From Planctomycetota bacterium (GTDB taxonomy: Bacteria; Planctomycetota; UBA8742; UBA2392), in contig JABTUE010000004.1 of assembly GCA_015075515.1 (NCBI GenBank), positions 496,001 to 560,000 of the forward strand: a stretch of 64,000 nucleotides of DNA, read 5' to 3'. Both the position numbers and the translations under genes were made by a program. Shown piece by piece: positions 31,045 through 40,425 of the stretch. Position 1 is the stretch's first letter. Each line of letters opens with the position of its first letter. Under the pieces are notes generated by a model that did not search any database, was not told the origin of the DNA, and worked only from the letters and a program-made list of their open reading frames with translations.

Positions 31045-32342
31045 TCCTGGGTGTAAGCCACAAGTTCGCGCCGCTGGAGGTGCGCGAGCGTCTGGCCTAT
31101 TCCGACCGCCGCATCCCGGCGGCCCTGCGGGCCATGCGCGAAAACGCCGGCTGCGACGAAGTAGCCATTCTTTCCACGTGTAACCGTGTTGAGATCGTTG
31201 CCTTTTCGGGCCGCAACGACGCGCGTGAACTGATTCTGCGCCAGCTTGCCACCGACCACGCCTTTGCCCCGGACTATCTGGACAAGTACTGCTACCTGCA
31301 CCGCGGCCCCGACGCCGTGCAGCACCTGCTGCGCGTGGCGGGCGGGCTTGACAGCCTGGTACTGGGCGAAACGCAGGTTCTCAACCAGGTCAAGCGCGCC
31401 TATTTGATGGCACAAAGCGAGAACACCACCGGCCGCGCGCTCAACACGCTGTTTCACCGTGCCTTTGCCGTGGCCAAGCGCCTGCACAGCGAAACTGACA
31501 TCGGCCGAGGCCAGCTCAGCATTTCGTCGGTGGCCGTCAGTTACATTGACCGCGTGTTTGAAAATCTGCGCGACAAGACCGCGCTGCTTGTCGGGGCCGG
31601 CGAAGTCGGAGAACTGACACTGACGTATCTGCGCGAGCGCGGCATCGGGCGCGTGCTGGTGCTCTCGCGTACGCTGGAACGCGCGCGCGAGGTGGCCCGT
31701 CGCTTTGACGGCGACGCCGTGCCCTTTGAACTGATCGAAGACTACCTGCCCTCGGCCGACATCGTGGTCTGCCAGACCAGTTCCGAGGCGCCAATTCTGG
31801 GCAAGTCGGCCTTTGCCCGCAGCCAGCGCAAGCGCAGCCACGCGCCGGTGTTCGTGCTGGATCTCGCCGTGCCGCGTGACGTCACGGCCGACAGCGCCAG
31901 CGTGGACGGCGTGTTTCTGTACAACGTGGACGACCTTGAAGCCGTGGTGGCTGAACACGCCATGGCGCGTTCGCGCGAACTGGAAGTCTGCAACACCATC
32001 ATCAGCGAGGAAACCCGCGCGTTTCTTGCGGGGTTCCGCCAGGCCGCAGCCGGGCCCCTGATCGAAGCCCTGACCCGTCGCGCGCGCCAGATCAAACAGA
32101 CCGAACTTGAACGCATCGCTCCGCAGCTTGAAGCTCTGCAACCCGAGGCCCGTCGCGAAATCGAAATGCTCGCCGACCGCCTGGTGAACAAGCTGCTGCA
32201 CCCCCAGATTGTGGCGCTCAAGGATGCGGTCGAAACCGCCACGCCCGAACAGTTGCGCGCCCTGGAACGCGCGCTGGGTCTGGACACGCCCGCGCCTGCC
32301 CCCGCGCCCGATACCGCTTCCGCCACGGAGGCAAAGCCGTGA
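31029..32342 (+). CDS. hemA: glutamyl-tRNA reductase
   Basis: 437 residues. First step of C5-pathway tetrapyrrole synthesis: reduces glutamyl-tRNA(Glu) to glutamate-1-semialdehyde with NADPH. The catalytic cysteine is Cys51 in LSTCNRVE. The N-terminal LGVSHKFAPLEVRERLAYS, the GETQVLNQVKRAY segment, the NADPH-binding LVGAGEVGELTLTYLRERG and the C-terminal dimerisation helices are present. The last 30 residues are an Ala/Pro-rich tail. Starts inside the end of hemX; its stop overlaps the GTG of the histidine-kinase gene. Confidence 0.95.
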   Translation: MHRYVILGVSHKFAPLEVRERLAYSDRRIPAALRAMRENAGCDEVAILSTCNRVEIVAFSGRNDARELILRQLATDHAFAPDYLDKYCYLHRGPDAVQHLLRVAGGLDSLVLGETQVLNQVKRAYLMAQSENTTGRALNTLFHRAFAVAKRLHSETDIGRGQLSISSVAVSYIDRVFENLRDKTALLVGAGEVGELTLTYLRERGIGRVLVLSRTLERAREVARRFDGDAVPFELIEDYLPSADIVVCQTSSEAPILGKSAFARSQRKRSHAPVFVLDLAVPRDVTADSASVDGVFLYNVDDLEAVVAEHAMARSRELEVCNTIISEETRAFLAGFRQAAAGPLIEALTRRARQIKQTELERIAPQLEALQPEARREIEMLADRLVNKLLHPQIVALKDAVETATPEQLRALERALGLDTPAPAPAPDTASATEAKP

Positions 32343-33088
32343 GCCGATCCCGTCTGGAATTTCTGGGCAGCCTTGCCGGCGGGCTGGCCCACGAGATCAA
32401 GAATCCGCTCAGCACACTCAAGCTGACGCTGCAACTGCTGGAAGAAGACATGCGCAAGGACGACTCGGCGCTGGCGCGCCGTTCTTTGCGCAAGATCGAA
32501 GTGCTGCTGCGCGAAGTTTCGCACATGGACGAGATTGTGCAGAACTTTCTGCACTTTGCCCGCGGCCACGACCTCAAGCTGGTCCAGACCGATCTGCGCG
32601 AACTGATCATGGAACTGCTGGAGTTTCTGGGTGCCGAGGCCAAAGCCCGAAATATTGAACTGCGCTTTGATTACCTGGGGCGTTTGGACAACCTGGTGCT
32701 GGACGCCGGGCTGCTTCGCCAGGCCCTGTTAAACCTACTCAAGAACGCGCTGGATGCGATAGACCCCACCAAAGGCGGCGAAGTAATTGTACGCGCCTTT
32801 GTGCGCGGCGACGTCGCCGGCATTGAGGTGATTGACACCGGTTGCGGCATTGCGCCGGCCAACCATGAACGTATGTTCCGCCCGTACTTCACGACCAAGA
32901 AGGGCGGCACGGGAATGGGCCTGCCGATGGTGCGCCGGATCGTTGAAGAGCACGGCGGCCAGATCACCTTCGAGTCGGAAGAGGGCAAGGGCACCAGGTT
33001 TCTGATCCTGCTGCCCGTAGACCCCGGCAAACACGACGCGCTGCAGGCGATGGTGGCGGTGGACAACAGGCCCGGAGACCAGGCATGA
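32339..33088 (+). CDS. soluble sensor histidine kinase lacking a sensing domain
   Basis: 249 residues, GTG start overlapping the hemA stop by 4 bp (GTGA). HisKA dimerisation helix with the phospho-acceptor His in GLAHEIKNPLSTLKLTLQLLEED. ATP-binding domain with N box NLLKNALDAI, G1 VIDTGCGIAP, F box MFRPYFTTKKGGTGMGLPMV (G2) and a final beta segment. There is no membrane helix and no PAS, GAF or HAMP region: the protein begins directly with HisKA. No response regulator is adjacent, so its input and partner are unknown. It is translationally coupled to hemA and purD. Confidence 0.9.
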   Translation: MSRSRLEFLGSLAGGLAHEIKNPLSTLKLTLQLLEEDMRKDDSALARRSLRKIEVLLREVSHMDEIVQNFLHFARGHDLKLVQTDLRELIMELLEFLGAEAKARNIELRFDYLGRLDNLVLDAGLLRQALLNLLKNALDAIDPTKGGEVIVRAFVRGDVAGIEVIDTGCGIAPANHERMFRPYFTTKKGGTGMGLPMVRRIVEEHGGQITFESEEGKGTRFLILLPVDPGKHDALQAMVAVDNRPGDQA

Positions 33089-34359
33089 AGGTGCTCGTGA
33101 TCGGCAGCGGCGCGCGCGAGCACGCGCTGGTCTGGAAACTGCGGCAGTCACCCAAAGTCACAAAGGTCTTTGCCGCGCCCGGCAGTGACGCCATCGCCGG
33201 CCTGGCCGAATGCGTCAACATCAAGGCCACGGCGCTGAATGAACTGGCAACCTTTGCCCGCGACAACAAAATTGACCTGACCGTGGTCGGCCCCGAAGAC
33301 CCGCTGGTGGCGGGCATTACCGACCTGTTCCAGCGCAAACACCTGCGCATCTACGGTCCGGTTCAGAAGGCTGCGCGGCTGGAGGGTTCCAAGGCCTGGG
33401 CCAAAGAAGTCATGTCGCGCCACGGCATCCAGACTGGCGGCCACAAAACCTATGACACGCCCCAACCAGCCATTGAGTACCTGAAGAACTGCGACTACCC
33501 GGTCGTGATCAAGGCCGACGGGTTGGCTGCCGGCAAGGGCGTGACGGTCTGCAAGACCTTTGAACAGGCCGAAGCCGCCGTCAACGAAGCTATGGTCAAG
33601 AACCGCTTTGGAGACGCCGGACGCAAGGTCCTGATTGAAGACTTTCTGCAGGGCGAAGAAATCAGCGTTCACGCCATCACGGACGGCCACACGATTCTGC
33701 CGCTGTGCCTGGCCCAGGATCACAAGGCCGCGCTGGACGGCGATCAGGGCGAGAATACGGGCGGCATGGGCACCTACAGCCCGCTGCCCCAGATCAACGA
33801 CGACGTGATGGCGCAACTCGAGCGCGACATAATTGTCCAGACCGTGCATGCCATGAACCGCGAGGGCGTGCCGTTCGTGGGCACGCTGTTCGCCGGCTGC
33901 ATGCTGACACGCCAGGGCCCCAAGGTGCTGGAATACAACGTGCGCTTTGGCGACCCCGAAACACAAAGCATCCTGATGCGCCTGCGCGGCGACCTGTTCG
34001 AGATTCTCAGCGCCGCGGTGGACCGCAAACTGGAAAACGTAACCGTAGACTGGGACCCGCGCAGCGTTGTCACGGTGGTGCTGGCCAGCGGCGGCTACCC
34101 GCGCGACTTTGAGAAGGGCTACAAGATCAAAGGCCTCGACAGCAGCTTCGGGCCCGATGTGCAGGTGTTCCACGGCGGCACCAAGAAAGTGGACGGCCAG
34201 TGGTACACCAACGGAGGCCGCGTGCTGAGCGTGTGCGCCCTGGGCAGCGATCTCGAAGACGCCCGCCGCAAGGCCTACGCCGCCGTCGAGAAGATTCATT
34301 TCGACAAGATGCACTTCCGCAAAGACATTGGCTGGCGCGGCCTCAAGGGCGCCAAGTGA
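33085..34359 (+). CDS. purD: phosphoribosylamine-glycine ligase
   Basis: 424 residues. ATP-grasp enzyme of purine synthesis (GAR synthetase). Recognised by MKVLVIGSGAREHALVWKL, VVGPEDPLVAGI, the ATP-grasp segments YPVVIKADGLAAGKGVTVC and VLIEDFLQGEEISVHAITDG, QDHKAALDGDQGENTGGMGTYSP and VLEYNVRFGDPETQ. Full length and intact. ATGA overlap with the kinase gene. Placement between a histidine kinase and bioB is unusual, since no other pur gene is present. Confidence 0.97.
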   Translation: MKVLVIGSGAREHALVWKLRQSPKVTKVFAAPGSDAIAGLAECVNIKATALNELATFARDNKIDLTVVGPEDPLVAGITDLFQRKHLRIYGPVQKAARLEGSKAWAKEVMSRHGIQTGGHKTYDTPQPAIEYLKNCDYPVVIKADGLAAGKGVTVCKTFEQAEAAVNEAMVKNRFGDAGRKVLIEDFLQGEEISVHAITDGHTILPLCLAQDHKAALDGDQGENTGGMGTYSPLPQINDDVMAQLERDIIVQTVHAMNREGVPFVGTLFAGCMLTRQGPKVLEYNVRFGDPETQSILMRLRGDLFEILSAAVDRKLENVTVDWDPRSVVTVVLASGGYPRDFEKGYKIKGLDSSFGPDVQVFHGGTKKVDGQWYTNGGRVLSVCALGSDLEDARRKAYAAVEKIHFDKMHFRKDIGWRGLKGAK

Positions 34360-34384
34360 TAGCAGGCCGCAACAGGAGAAAACC

Positions 34385-35401
34385 ATGGCCGGAACGATCG
34401 CGACCACGCAGCCCGTCATCGGCGGCACTTCGCTGGTCAATGTTGCCGAGTTCATCATGGAGGGCGGCCGGCTGGACGAAGACACCGCCCTGCGTCTGCT
34501 GCTGCTGCCTGACGATCGCGCCGCCGACCTGATGTACGCCGCGCATCTGGTCAAGCGTCACTTTCACGGCGACAGTCTGCATCGTTGCAGCATCGTCAAC
34601 GCGAAGAGCGGCGCCTGCGGCGAAGACTGCAAGTTCTGCGCCCAGAGCTCCTTCTACCAGCCCCAGACCGGCGTTGAGACCTATTCGCTGATGAATGCCG
34701 ACGCGATCCTGCGCGCCGCCGACGATGCCGTCACCTACGGCAGCAGCAACTTCGGCATCGTCACCGCCATCAAGGGCGTCACCGAAGGTCCGATGCTGGA
34801 TCAGATCTGCGAGGCCGTGCGCCGCATCCGTGCCAGGGGCAGAATCGCACCCGACGCCAGCCTGGGTGTGGTTTCACGCCGCGTTCTGGAAAAGCTGAAG
34901 GAAGCGGGGTTACAGGTCTATCACCACAACCTGGAAACCGCGCGCAGCTTTTACCCGCGCATCTGTACCACCCGCGACTGGATGGAAAACTTCGAAACCA
35001 TCACCACGGCCAAACAGGTGGGGCTGGAAGCCTGCTGCGGCGGCATTCTGGGCATGGGTGAAAGTCCGCAGCAGCGCGTGGAGCTGATGCTTCAGGTGGC
35101 CCAGGTTGCGCCTGAGCACATCCCGCTGAATTTCCTGGTGCCGGTCAAGGGCACGCCGCTGGAACATTTACAACCGATGAAGCCGATTGAATGCCTCAAG
35201 GCTATTGCCGTGTTCCGCCTGACCAACCCGCGCAGCGACCTGTTCATTGCCGGCGGCCGCGTACAGCACCTGCGGCAGCTTCAGCCCATGCTGTTTTTCG
35301 CCGGGGCCAACGGCATGATGGTCGGTAACTACCTGACCACCCCCGGCCGCACCAAAGAAGACGACCTGGAACTCGTGCGCGACCTCGGCCTGAACACCTG
35401 A
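34385..35401 (+). CDS. bioB: biotin synthase
   Basis: 338 residues. Radical-SAM enzyme that inserts sulphur into dethiobiotin. Radical-SAM motif with Cys78, Cys82 and Cys85 (SGACGEDCKFCAQS), YHHNLETARSFYP, the [2Fe-2S] region around EACCGGILGMGES, and VKGTPLEHLQPM. ATG at MAGTIA is preceded by AGGAG at a good distance; a frame 19 codons longer overlaps the end of purD and is less likely. Last gene of the plus-strand run, convergent with the ELWxxDGT gene 11 bp away, with no evident terminator between them. Confidence 0.96.
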   Translation: MAGTIATTQPVIGGTSLVNVAEFIMEGGRLDEDTALRLLLLPDDRAADLMYAAHLVKRHFHGDSLHRCSIVNAKSGACGEDCKFCAQSSFYQPQTGVETYSLMNADAILRAADDAVTYGSSNFGIVTAIKGVTEGPMLDQICEAVRRIRARGRIAPDASLGVVSRRVLEKLKEAGLQVYHHNLETARSFYPRICTTRDWMENFETITTAKQVGLEACCGGILGMGESPQQRVELMLQVAQVAPEHIPLNFLVPVKGTPLEHLQPMKPIECLKAIAVFRLTNPRSDLFIAGGRVQHLRQLQPMLFFAGANGMMVGNYLTTPGRTKEDDLELVRDLGLNT

Positions 35402-35412
35402 TCCGGCTTATC

Positions 35413-38400
35413 TTATTGTCCGCAAAGTCGCCGGCGCCTGACCAGCACCAGTAACATCAGCCCGCAGACCAGCACAGAAAGGCCTGCCTGTGGCGCAACA
35501 GCGCAGCCGCCCCCATCATCGCCGCCTCCACCTCCGCCCCCTCCGGGGTTGGTGACGGTGATGCGCACATGGACAGTTACATTGTTGGTGCCGTCAGAAA
35601 TCGTGACGGCAAAGTCATGAACACCGACATCCAGAGCGTTCAGAGGCAGAGGGGGATCGGCCACCACATAAGAAAACGGGGTCGGAATAGACCATGCAAA
35701 CCCCGCGCCACCAGTGGGATTGCCCGCCCCTGGAACAACCGAAACGATCGAATGCGTCTGGCTGGTATTGGGGTCCATGATCTCAAACATCTGCAAAGGG
35801 CTGGACCAGCCAACCACAACCGAGGTTTCGTATGGCGTGCCTGGCGATCCATCACCCGACAGCGCTTCAGGCCCGATTTGGTGCGTGGGAACGGCATCGC
35901 GCAGCCGGATCGTCGCCGTGAGCACAACCGTGTTGTTGGCTGCATCCCGAAGCGTAATCGTCCAAACATAGTCACCGGGTGTTTCAGCCACATTCATCTG
36001 GCCATTGAAACTGATCACAAAGCCTGACAGACCGGGCCCCGGCGCGGTCGGTCCAAGCACTGTGTTGGGCGCGTAAGGCGCGATGGTAACACTCAGAATC
36101 GTGATGGTGTCGCCTTCGGGATCAGACACCTCAAGTGTCCCTATCCCCGTGACGGTAGATCCGGCATCTACCTGCAACAAAAAGCCCGCAGCTGCGGTAC
36201 CCGCAAACTGGCTGCCGGCTGCCGGCACAACCACCGGAGGTTGGTTGCCCGAAGATGCCACATCAATCCGCACGTGAAGTGTGACTGTGGCCAAGCCATC
36301 GGTTACATCCACGGCAAACCGGTGTGCACCCGCATCACTGGCAGCCAGAACCGACATGGTCAGCGCGTTCAGGGTTCGCGGGAACGGCCCGGCGGTCATG
36401 CTGAAGTTGAAAACGTTCGATGGGTTGCCCGCATCAGGCGTCACACCGGTCATCTGGAGCGTCTGAACCTGACAGGTGTCCAGTACCGTAGCAATGTGCA
36501 ACGTAGGCTGAGCGCCCACTACAGCGCTGGCCCGGTAGGGCTGCGCCACGGTGCCGGTACCAGCACTGACCGCTGACCCATACTGGAATGTGGGTACGTC
36601 ATTGGGAACTACGATTGTTGCCAGAAACGTGAACGTGTTGCCCTGACCGTCACTGACATCAACCGTCCATGTATAACTGCCCGGCAATGTGTTTGCGGCC
36701 AGACCAGTCCAGCTCAAAATCGCGCCGCTGGTCAGGCCTGACTGCAACGGCGGGCCGCTGAGGCTGCCCGGCGCCGGCGTAGAAACAGTAACGCTGGTGA
36801 TGCTCATCAGATTGTCCGGGTCCACCAGTTGCAGGTGTGCCGTGGTAACGCTGGCCGACGCCGAGCCAAGTGTAAACGTGAACGGCCCGCCTGCCGGCCC
36901 GGTAAAGCCGGAAGTCGGCGTGGTCGGAACGATCATGGTTGTCGGGTCATTCACCGGGACTACTGCAATTGTCAACTGCACGGCGGTGCTTGTGCCGCCG
37001 TCACCGTCGCTCAGGGTAATGGAGAGAACACGCGAGGCTGCACCCGGATCATCACTCTGAATTTCAAACTCAATGGCGCGCAGTGCAGCCTGGGCCGCTG
37101 CTGGCGAACTGCTGGCATTGAACGTCAATTGCAAATTCGATGTGCCTGTACCGCCACTTACCGTTCCAATCATCACCCCGCCAAAGCTTACGTTGTTGCC
37201 CGAAATACCAATCTGGCCCGCACCCGTTCCGATGTTGCGAACACGCAGACGGTTGGCGGAATTCTGGCCGGACAGATAAGCCACCGTTAAGACGCCCCCG
37301 TCGAAATCCGCGCTGTCGGGGTCCGTCACGGTTGCACCGGGATCAACCAGTGTGGCCGGATTGTTCTCTGTGTAGGTCCAGGTCGTCGCTGACAAGCTGA
37401 CGGTCGGTGGCACGTTGGTTGAGCCGGGAGCAAGAAGCCACAGTTCTTGCCCGTACTCGGGCGTACCCATGATTACCAACAGTTGGGTACCGAACGGAAT
37501 TGTAAAGCCTGTGCCCACAGGCGCCGCGCCATCCACGCCCGCCGCCGCCATGGTTGTGCCGGTGGCGGTTCCGTCGCTGCGCCACAATGCGAGGCTTTCT
37601 GTCTTGTCCAGCGCAAAAAAGTAGGCATAGCCCCCCACAACGCGCATTTCACCGGATGTGTAGAGGGAGTCGTAGCGACCGGGGTAGATATCCTTGACCA
37701 GTTGTGTGCCACCCACGGTTCCGTTGGTTTTCCAGAGTTCGCGGCCTTCGGATGCGCTGGTGGAAAAGAACAACACTTGCCCGCCGATCTCAGCCAACCA
37801 CGCCGGCTGACCGCTCGCGGCACCGGCATTGGTATCGGCTACCTGCAGCGTGCCACCGGTGGTGCCGTCCGAGAACCACAGCTCGCGGCCCGAGCTGCCG
37901 TCCGTGGCACTGAACAAGATGCCGTTGTTGTATGGGAAAAACAGCGACGGATCGCTGCTGCTGCCACCACTAAAAATGTCGGCCACCAACACTGTACCTG
38001 CCGGGGTGCCATTGGTGCGCCAAAGCTCGCTGCCTTCGGACGGCGATGTGGCACGGAAAAACGCAAGACCACCGGATACGGTGATCGAAGAGATGCTCGA
38101 CGGGGTCGTTCCCGGGTATATGTCCTTTAACAGGATGGTTCCACCCGTGGTGCCGTCCGAGAACCACAACTCAAAGCCGTTCGTGCCGTCGTCAGCTACA
38201 AACAGCACGTTGGCGCCAAAGGCCGTAAACGACGACGGCGATGAGGATGCCAGGCCGCCGGTTCGAATATCCCGCAGCATCTGGGTTCCACCTGTGGTGC
38301 CGTCTGTGAACCAGGGCTCGGATCCGTTGGTCCCGTCATTGGCCGAAAAATACACACGGTTGCCAACCACCGCAAAGCCGGCGGGGCTGCTGCCTGCGCT

Positions 38401-40233
38401 GCCCGGGCGGATATCACGGACGATGGATGTGCCTGCGGCCGTACCATCCGAAATCCAGACTTCCTGGCCGTTAGCCGGATCCGTGGCGGCAAAGATGACA
38501 CTGCTTCCCAGCAAGACCGGTGTCGTAGTCACCCCGTTGGCAGAGCCGGTATTAATATCCAGCACCAGCTGTGTTCCGGCTGTTGTGCCATCGGTGACCC
38601 ACAGCTCCTGGCCATGGGTTCCGTCATCGGCCCGGAACACCGCCACGGATCCGATAGTCATCAGTGACATGATGTTTGAACCCACTGCTCCGGGCCGGAT
38701 GTCACGGACAAGTTGGGTACCGGCGGCCGTGCCGTCGGTAAACCACAGTTCTTCACCCTCCGCCTGGGTCGTGGCCTTGAACAGGTACCCTGCACCAAAG
38801 GCAACGAACATGGAAGGCGTGCTGCCAGCCGGGTTGCTGTTGATGTTCCTGAGCAATTGGGTCCCCGCGGTTGTACCGTCAGAGATGTTGATTTCGAGGT
38901 CCGTTGAGGCACCCACAGTGCCGGCAAAAACCAGATTGGTTCCCAGTACAACCATCGCCGCGCCGCTGGTTGTGCCGATCAGCGCCTGTGCGACGTATGA
39001 AGTTCCTGCGGTTGTGCCGTCCGTGCTGTGAAGCCCGGATCCTCCCGCAGTCGAATTGTTCGACCAGAAAAAACATTGTGTTCCGCGCCTTGTCAGGTGT
39101 TGCGGGTTGCCGCTGGACGCACCGGTGGCGAGATCAGCCAACATATACGTGCCCCCGACAGTGCCGTCGGTGCGCCAGAGCTCTGTGCCGGCGCTGGGGT
39201 TGTCTGCTGCGAACACCACAGTTGTGCCCAGCGACAGGATATTCGTTCCGAACGGCATGCTGTTGCTGGTGCCGGCATAGATGTCGGCCAAGGCGATTGT
39301 TCCCGCTGCGGTACCGTCACTGAACCAAGGCTCCCGGCCGGTGGCGGGAGTTGTGGCCGAGAACACGACGTTGGCCCCCAGTGCGACTATGTCCCAAGGA
39401 GCGCCGCTGCCGGTACCGGTTTGAATGTCGGCAACCAGCGTGGTCCCTGCGGCGCTGCCGTCACTGACCCACAGTTCCATGCCCTCGGCGCTGGTGGTCG
39501 CCCCGAAGAACACACGCCCGCCAGCCACGCATAGCGTAGATGGATTGGATGACCCTGCCCCGGTATTGATGTCGAGCACCAGAACCGTGCCGGCATTGGT
39601 GCCGTCGGATTTCCACAGTTCCACGCCCTGTGTGCCGTTCGAGGCCGCAAACAGCACGTCGGCGCCAAAGGGCGTCAGCCAGTCAATGGATGACCCGGCA
39701 CTGCCCGGGTTGATATCACGCACCAGTTGCGTGCCGGCCGTGGTGCCGTCCGTGCGCCAGAGTTCCTGGCCGGTGCTTCCATCCGTGGCCACAAAAAATG
39801 CAATGCCGCCCGTCACACAGAACTTTGACGGGTTGCTTGAACCAACTCCGTTCAAGATGTCCTTCACCAGCGCTGTTCCTGCCGCAGTACCGTCCGTAAA
39901 CCAGAGTTCGTGGCCGTGAAGACCATCATTTCCGGAAAACAGCAGTCCGCCATTGAAGGCTGCCATTGCTCCGATCTGGGCGTTGTTCACACCAGGAGCA
40001 AAATCAATCACCATCTTCGTGCCTGCCGTCGTACCGTCGGTAACCCACAACTCGTTACCCGCAAAGGGGGACTGGGCCAGAAAAAACACCTGACCGCCAC
40101 TTTGGACCATGCGTGTTACGTCCGAAGATGTTTCCGTACTGCCAGGCCGGATGTCCTTGAGCAGCGAAATCTGTCCGCAAAGACTGCTGCCGGTCACAAG
40201 AATCGCCAGAATCCACCACAGGCGCATCGGCAT
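35413..40233 (-). CDS. secreted ELWxxDGT-repeat surface protein with Ig/cadherin-like C-terminus and sorting tail
   Basis: 1606 residues. Signal peptide (MRLWWILAILVTGSSLCG). About residues 20-900 contain some 18 copies of the ELW-x-[TS]-DGT-x-x-GT motif (for example ELWVTDGTTAGT, ELWKSDGTNAGT, ELWFSDGTTGGT), spaced about 45-50 residues, as in beta-propeller-like ELWxxDGT proteins. From about 930 to 1560 come cadherin/VCBS-like beta-sandwich modules (VSLSATTWTYTENNPATLVDPGATVTDPDS, LEVSDPEGDTITILSV, GVHDFAVTISDGTNNVTVHV). The end is Gly-rich (GGGGGGGDDGGGCAV), then a membrane helix (LSVLVCGLMLLVLV) and RRRR, a sorting-type C-terminus. GGAGG 8 nt before the ATG at MPMRL. Confidence 0.88.
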   Translation of the reverse strand: MPMRLWWILAILVTGSSLCGQISLLKDIRPGSTETSSDVTRMVQSGGQVFFLAQSPFAGNELWVTDGTTAGTKMVIDFAPGVNNAQIGAMAAFNGGLLFSGNDGLHGHELWFTDGTAAGTALVKDILNGVGSSNPSKFCVTGGIAFFVATDGSTGQELWRTDGTTAGTQLVRDINPGSAGSSIDWLTPFGADVLFAASNGTQGVELWKSDGTNAGTVLVLDINTGAGSSNPSTLCVAGGRVFFGATTSAEGMELWVSDGSAAGTTLVADIQTGTGSGAPWDIVALGANVVFSATTPATGREPWFSDGTAAGTIALADIYAGTSNSMPFGTNILSLGTTVVFAADNPSAGTELWRTDGTVGGTYMLADLATGASSGNPQHLTRRGTQCFFWSNNSTAGGSGLHSTDGTTAGTSYVAQALIGTTSGAAMVVLGTNLVFAGTVGASTDLEINISDGTTAGTQLLRNINSNPAGSTPSMFVAFGAGYLFKATTQAEGEELWFTDGTAAGTQLVRDIRPGAVGSNIMSLMTIGSVAVFRADDGTHGQELWVTDGTTAGTQLVLDINTGSANGVTTTPVLLGSSVIFAATDPANGQEVWISDGTAAGTSIVRDIRPGSAGSSPAGFAVVGNRVYFSANDGTNGSEPWFTDGTTGGTQMLRDIRTGGLASSSPSSFTAFGANVLFVADDGTNGFELWFSDGTTGGTILLKDIYPGTTPSSISSITVSGGLAFFRATSPSEGSELWRTNGTPAGTVLVADIFSGGSSSDPSLFFPYNNGILFSATDGSSGRELWFSDGTTGGTLQVADTNAGAASGQPAWLAEIGGQVLFFSTSASEGRELWKTNGTVGGTQLVKDIYPGRYDSLYTSGEMRVVGGYAYFFALDKTESLALWRSDGTATGTTMAAAGVDGAAPVGTGFTIPFGTQLLVIMGTPEYGQELWLLAPGSTNVPPTVSLSATTWTYTENNPATLVDPGATVTDPDSADFDGGVLTVAYLSGQNSANRLRVRNIGTGAGQIGISGNNVSFGGVMIGTVSGGTGTSNLQLTFNASSSPAAAQAALRAIEFEIQSDDPGAASRVLSITLSDGDGGTSTAVQLTIAVVPVNDPTTMIVPTTPTSGFTGPAGGPFTFTLGSASASVTTAHLQLVDPDNLMSITSVTVSTPAPGSLSGPPLQSGLTSGAILSWTGLAANTLPGSYTWTVDVSDGQGNTFTFLATIVVPNDVPTFQYGSAVSAGTGTVAQPYRASAVVGAQPTLHIATVLDTCQVQTLQMTGVTPDAGNPSNVFNFSMTAGPFPRTLNALTMSVLAASDAGAHRFAVDVTDGLATVTLHVRIDVASSGNQPPVVVPAAGSQFAGTAAAGFLLQVDAGSTVTGIGTLEVSDPEGDTITILSVTIAPYAPNTVLGPTAPGPGLSGFVISFNGQMNVAETPGDYVWTITLRDAANNTVVLTATIRLRDAVPTHQIGPEALSGDGSPGTPYETSVVVGWSSPLQMFEIMDPNTSQTHSIVSVVPGAGNPTGGAGFAWSIPTPFSYVVADPPLPLNALDVGVHDFAVTISDGTNNVTVHVRITVTNPGGGGGGGGDDGGGCAVAPQAGLSVLVCGLMLLVLVRRRRLCGQ

Positions 40234-40299
40234 AACAGGATCCTCCGCCCGCTTTGCGCGGGGCTCAAGACACTGATGCTTGGTTGATAACAAGGCCAT

Positions 40300-40328
40300 A
40301 TAGAATCAGCACTGCGACCCTGTGTCAA
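40300..40328 (-). promoter_or_regulatory. candidate sigma70-type promoter of the ELWxxDGT gene
   Basis: In the 192-bp divergent gap, on the minus strand, a perfect TTGACA (40328-40323) is followed after 17 bp by TTCTAT (40305-40300), a poor -10, 67 bp upstream of the start at 40233. The surrounding DNA is more AT-rich than the neighbourhood. Confidence 0.4.
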
Positions 40329-40425
40329 TCTTTCCTCATCTGGGCCACATTGGTGTGTTGGCTGAAATCCGCTTTCGCCGGGCGCGGGGGTTTGCCATTG
40401 TCCGCCGGTCATCTCTGGAGCCCAC

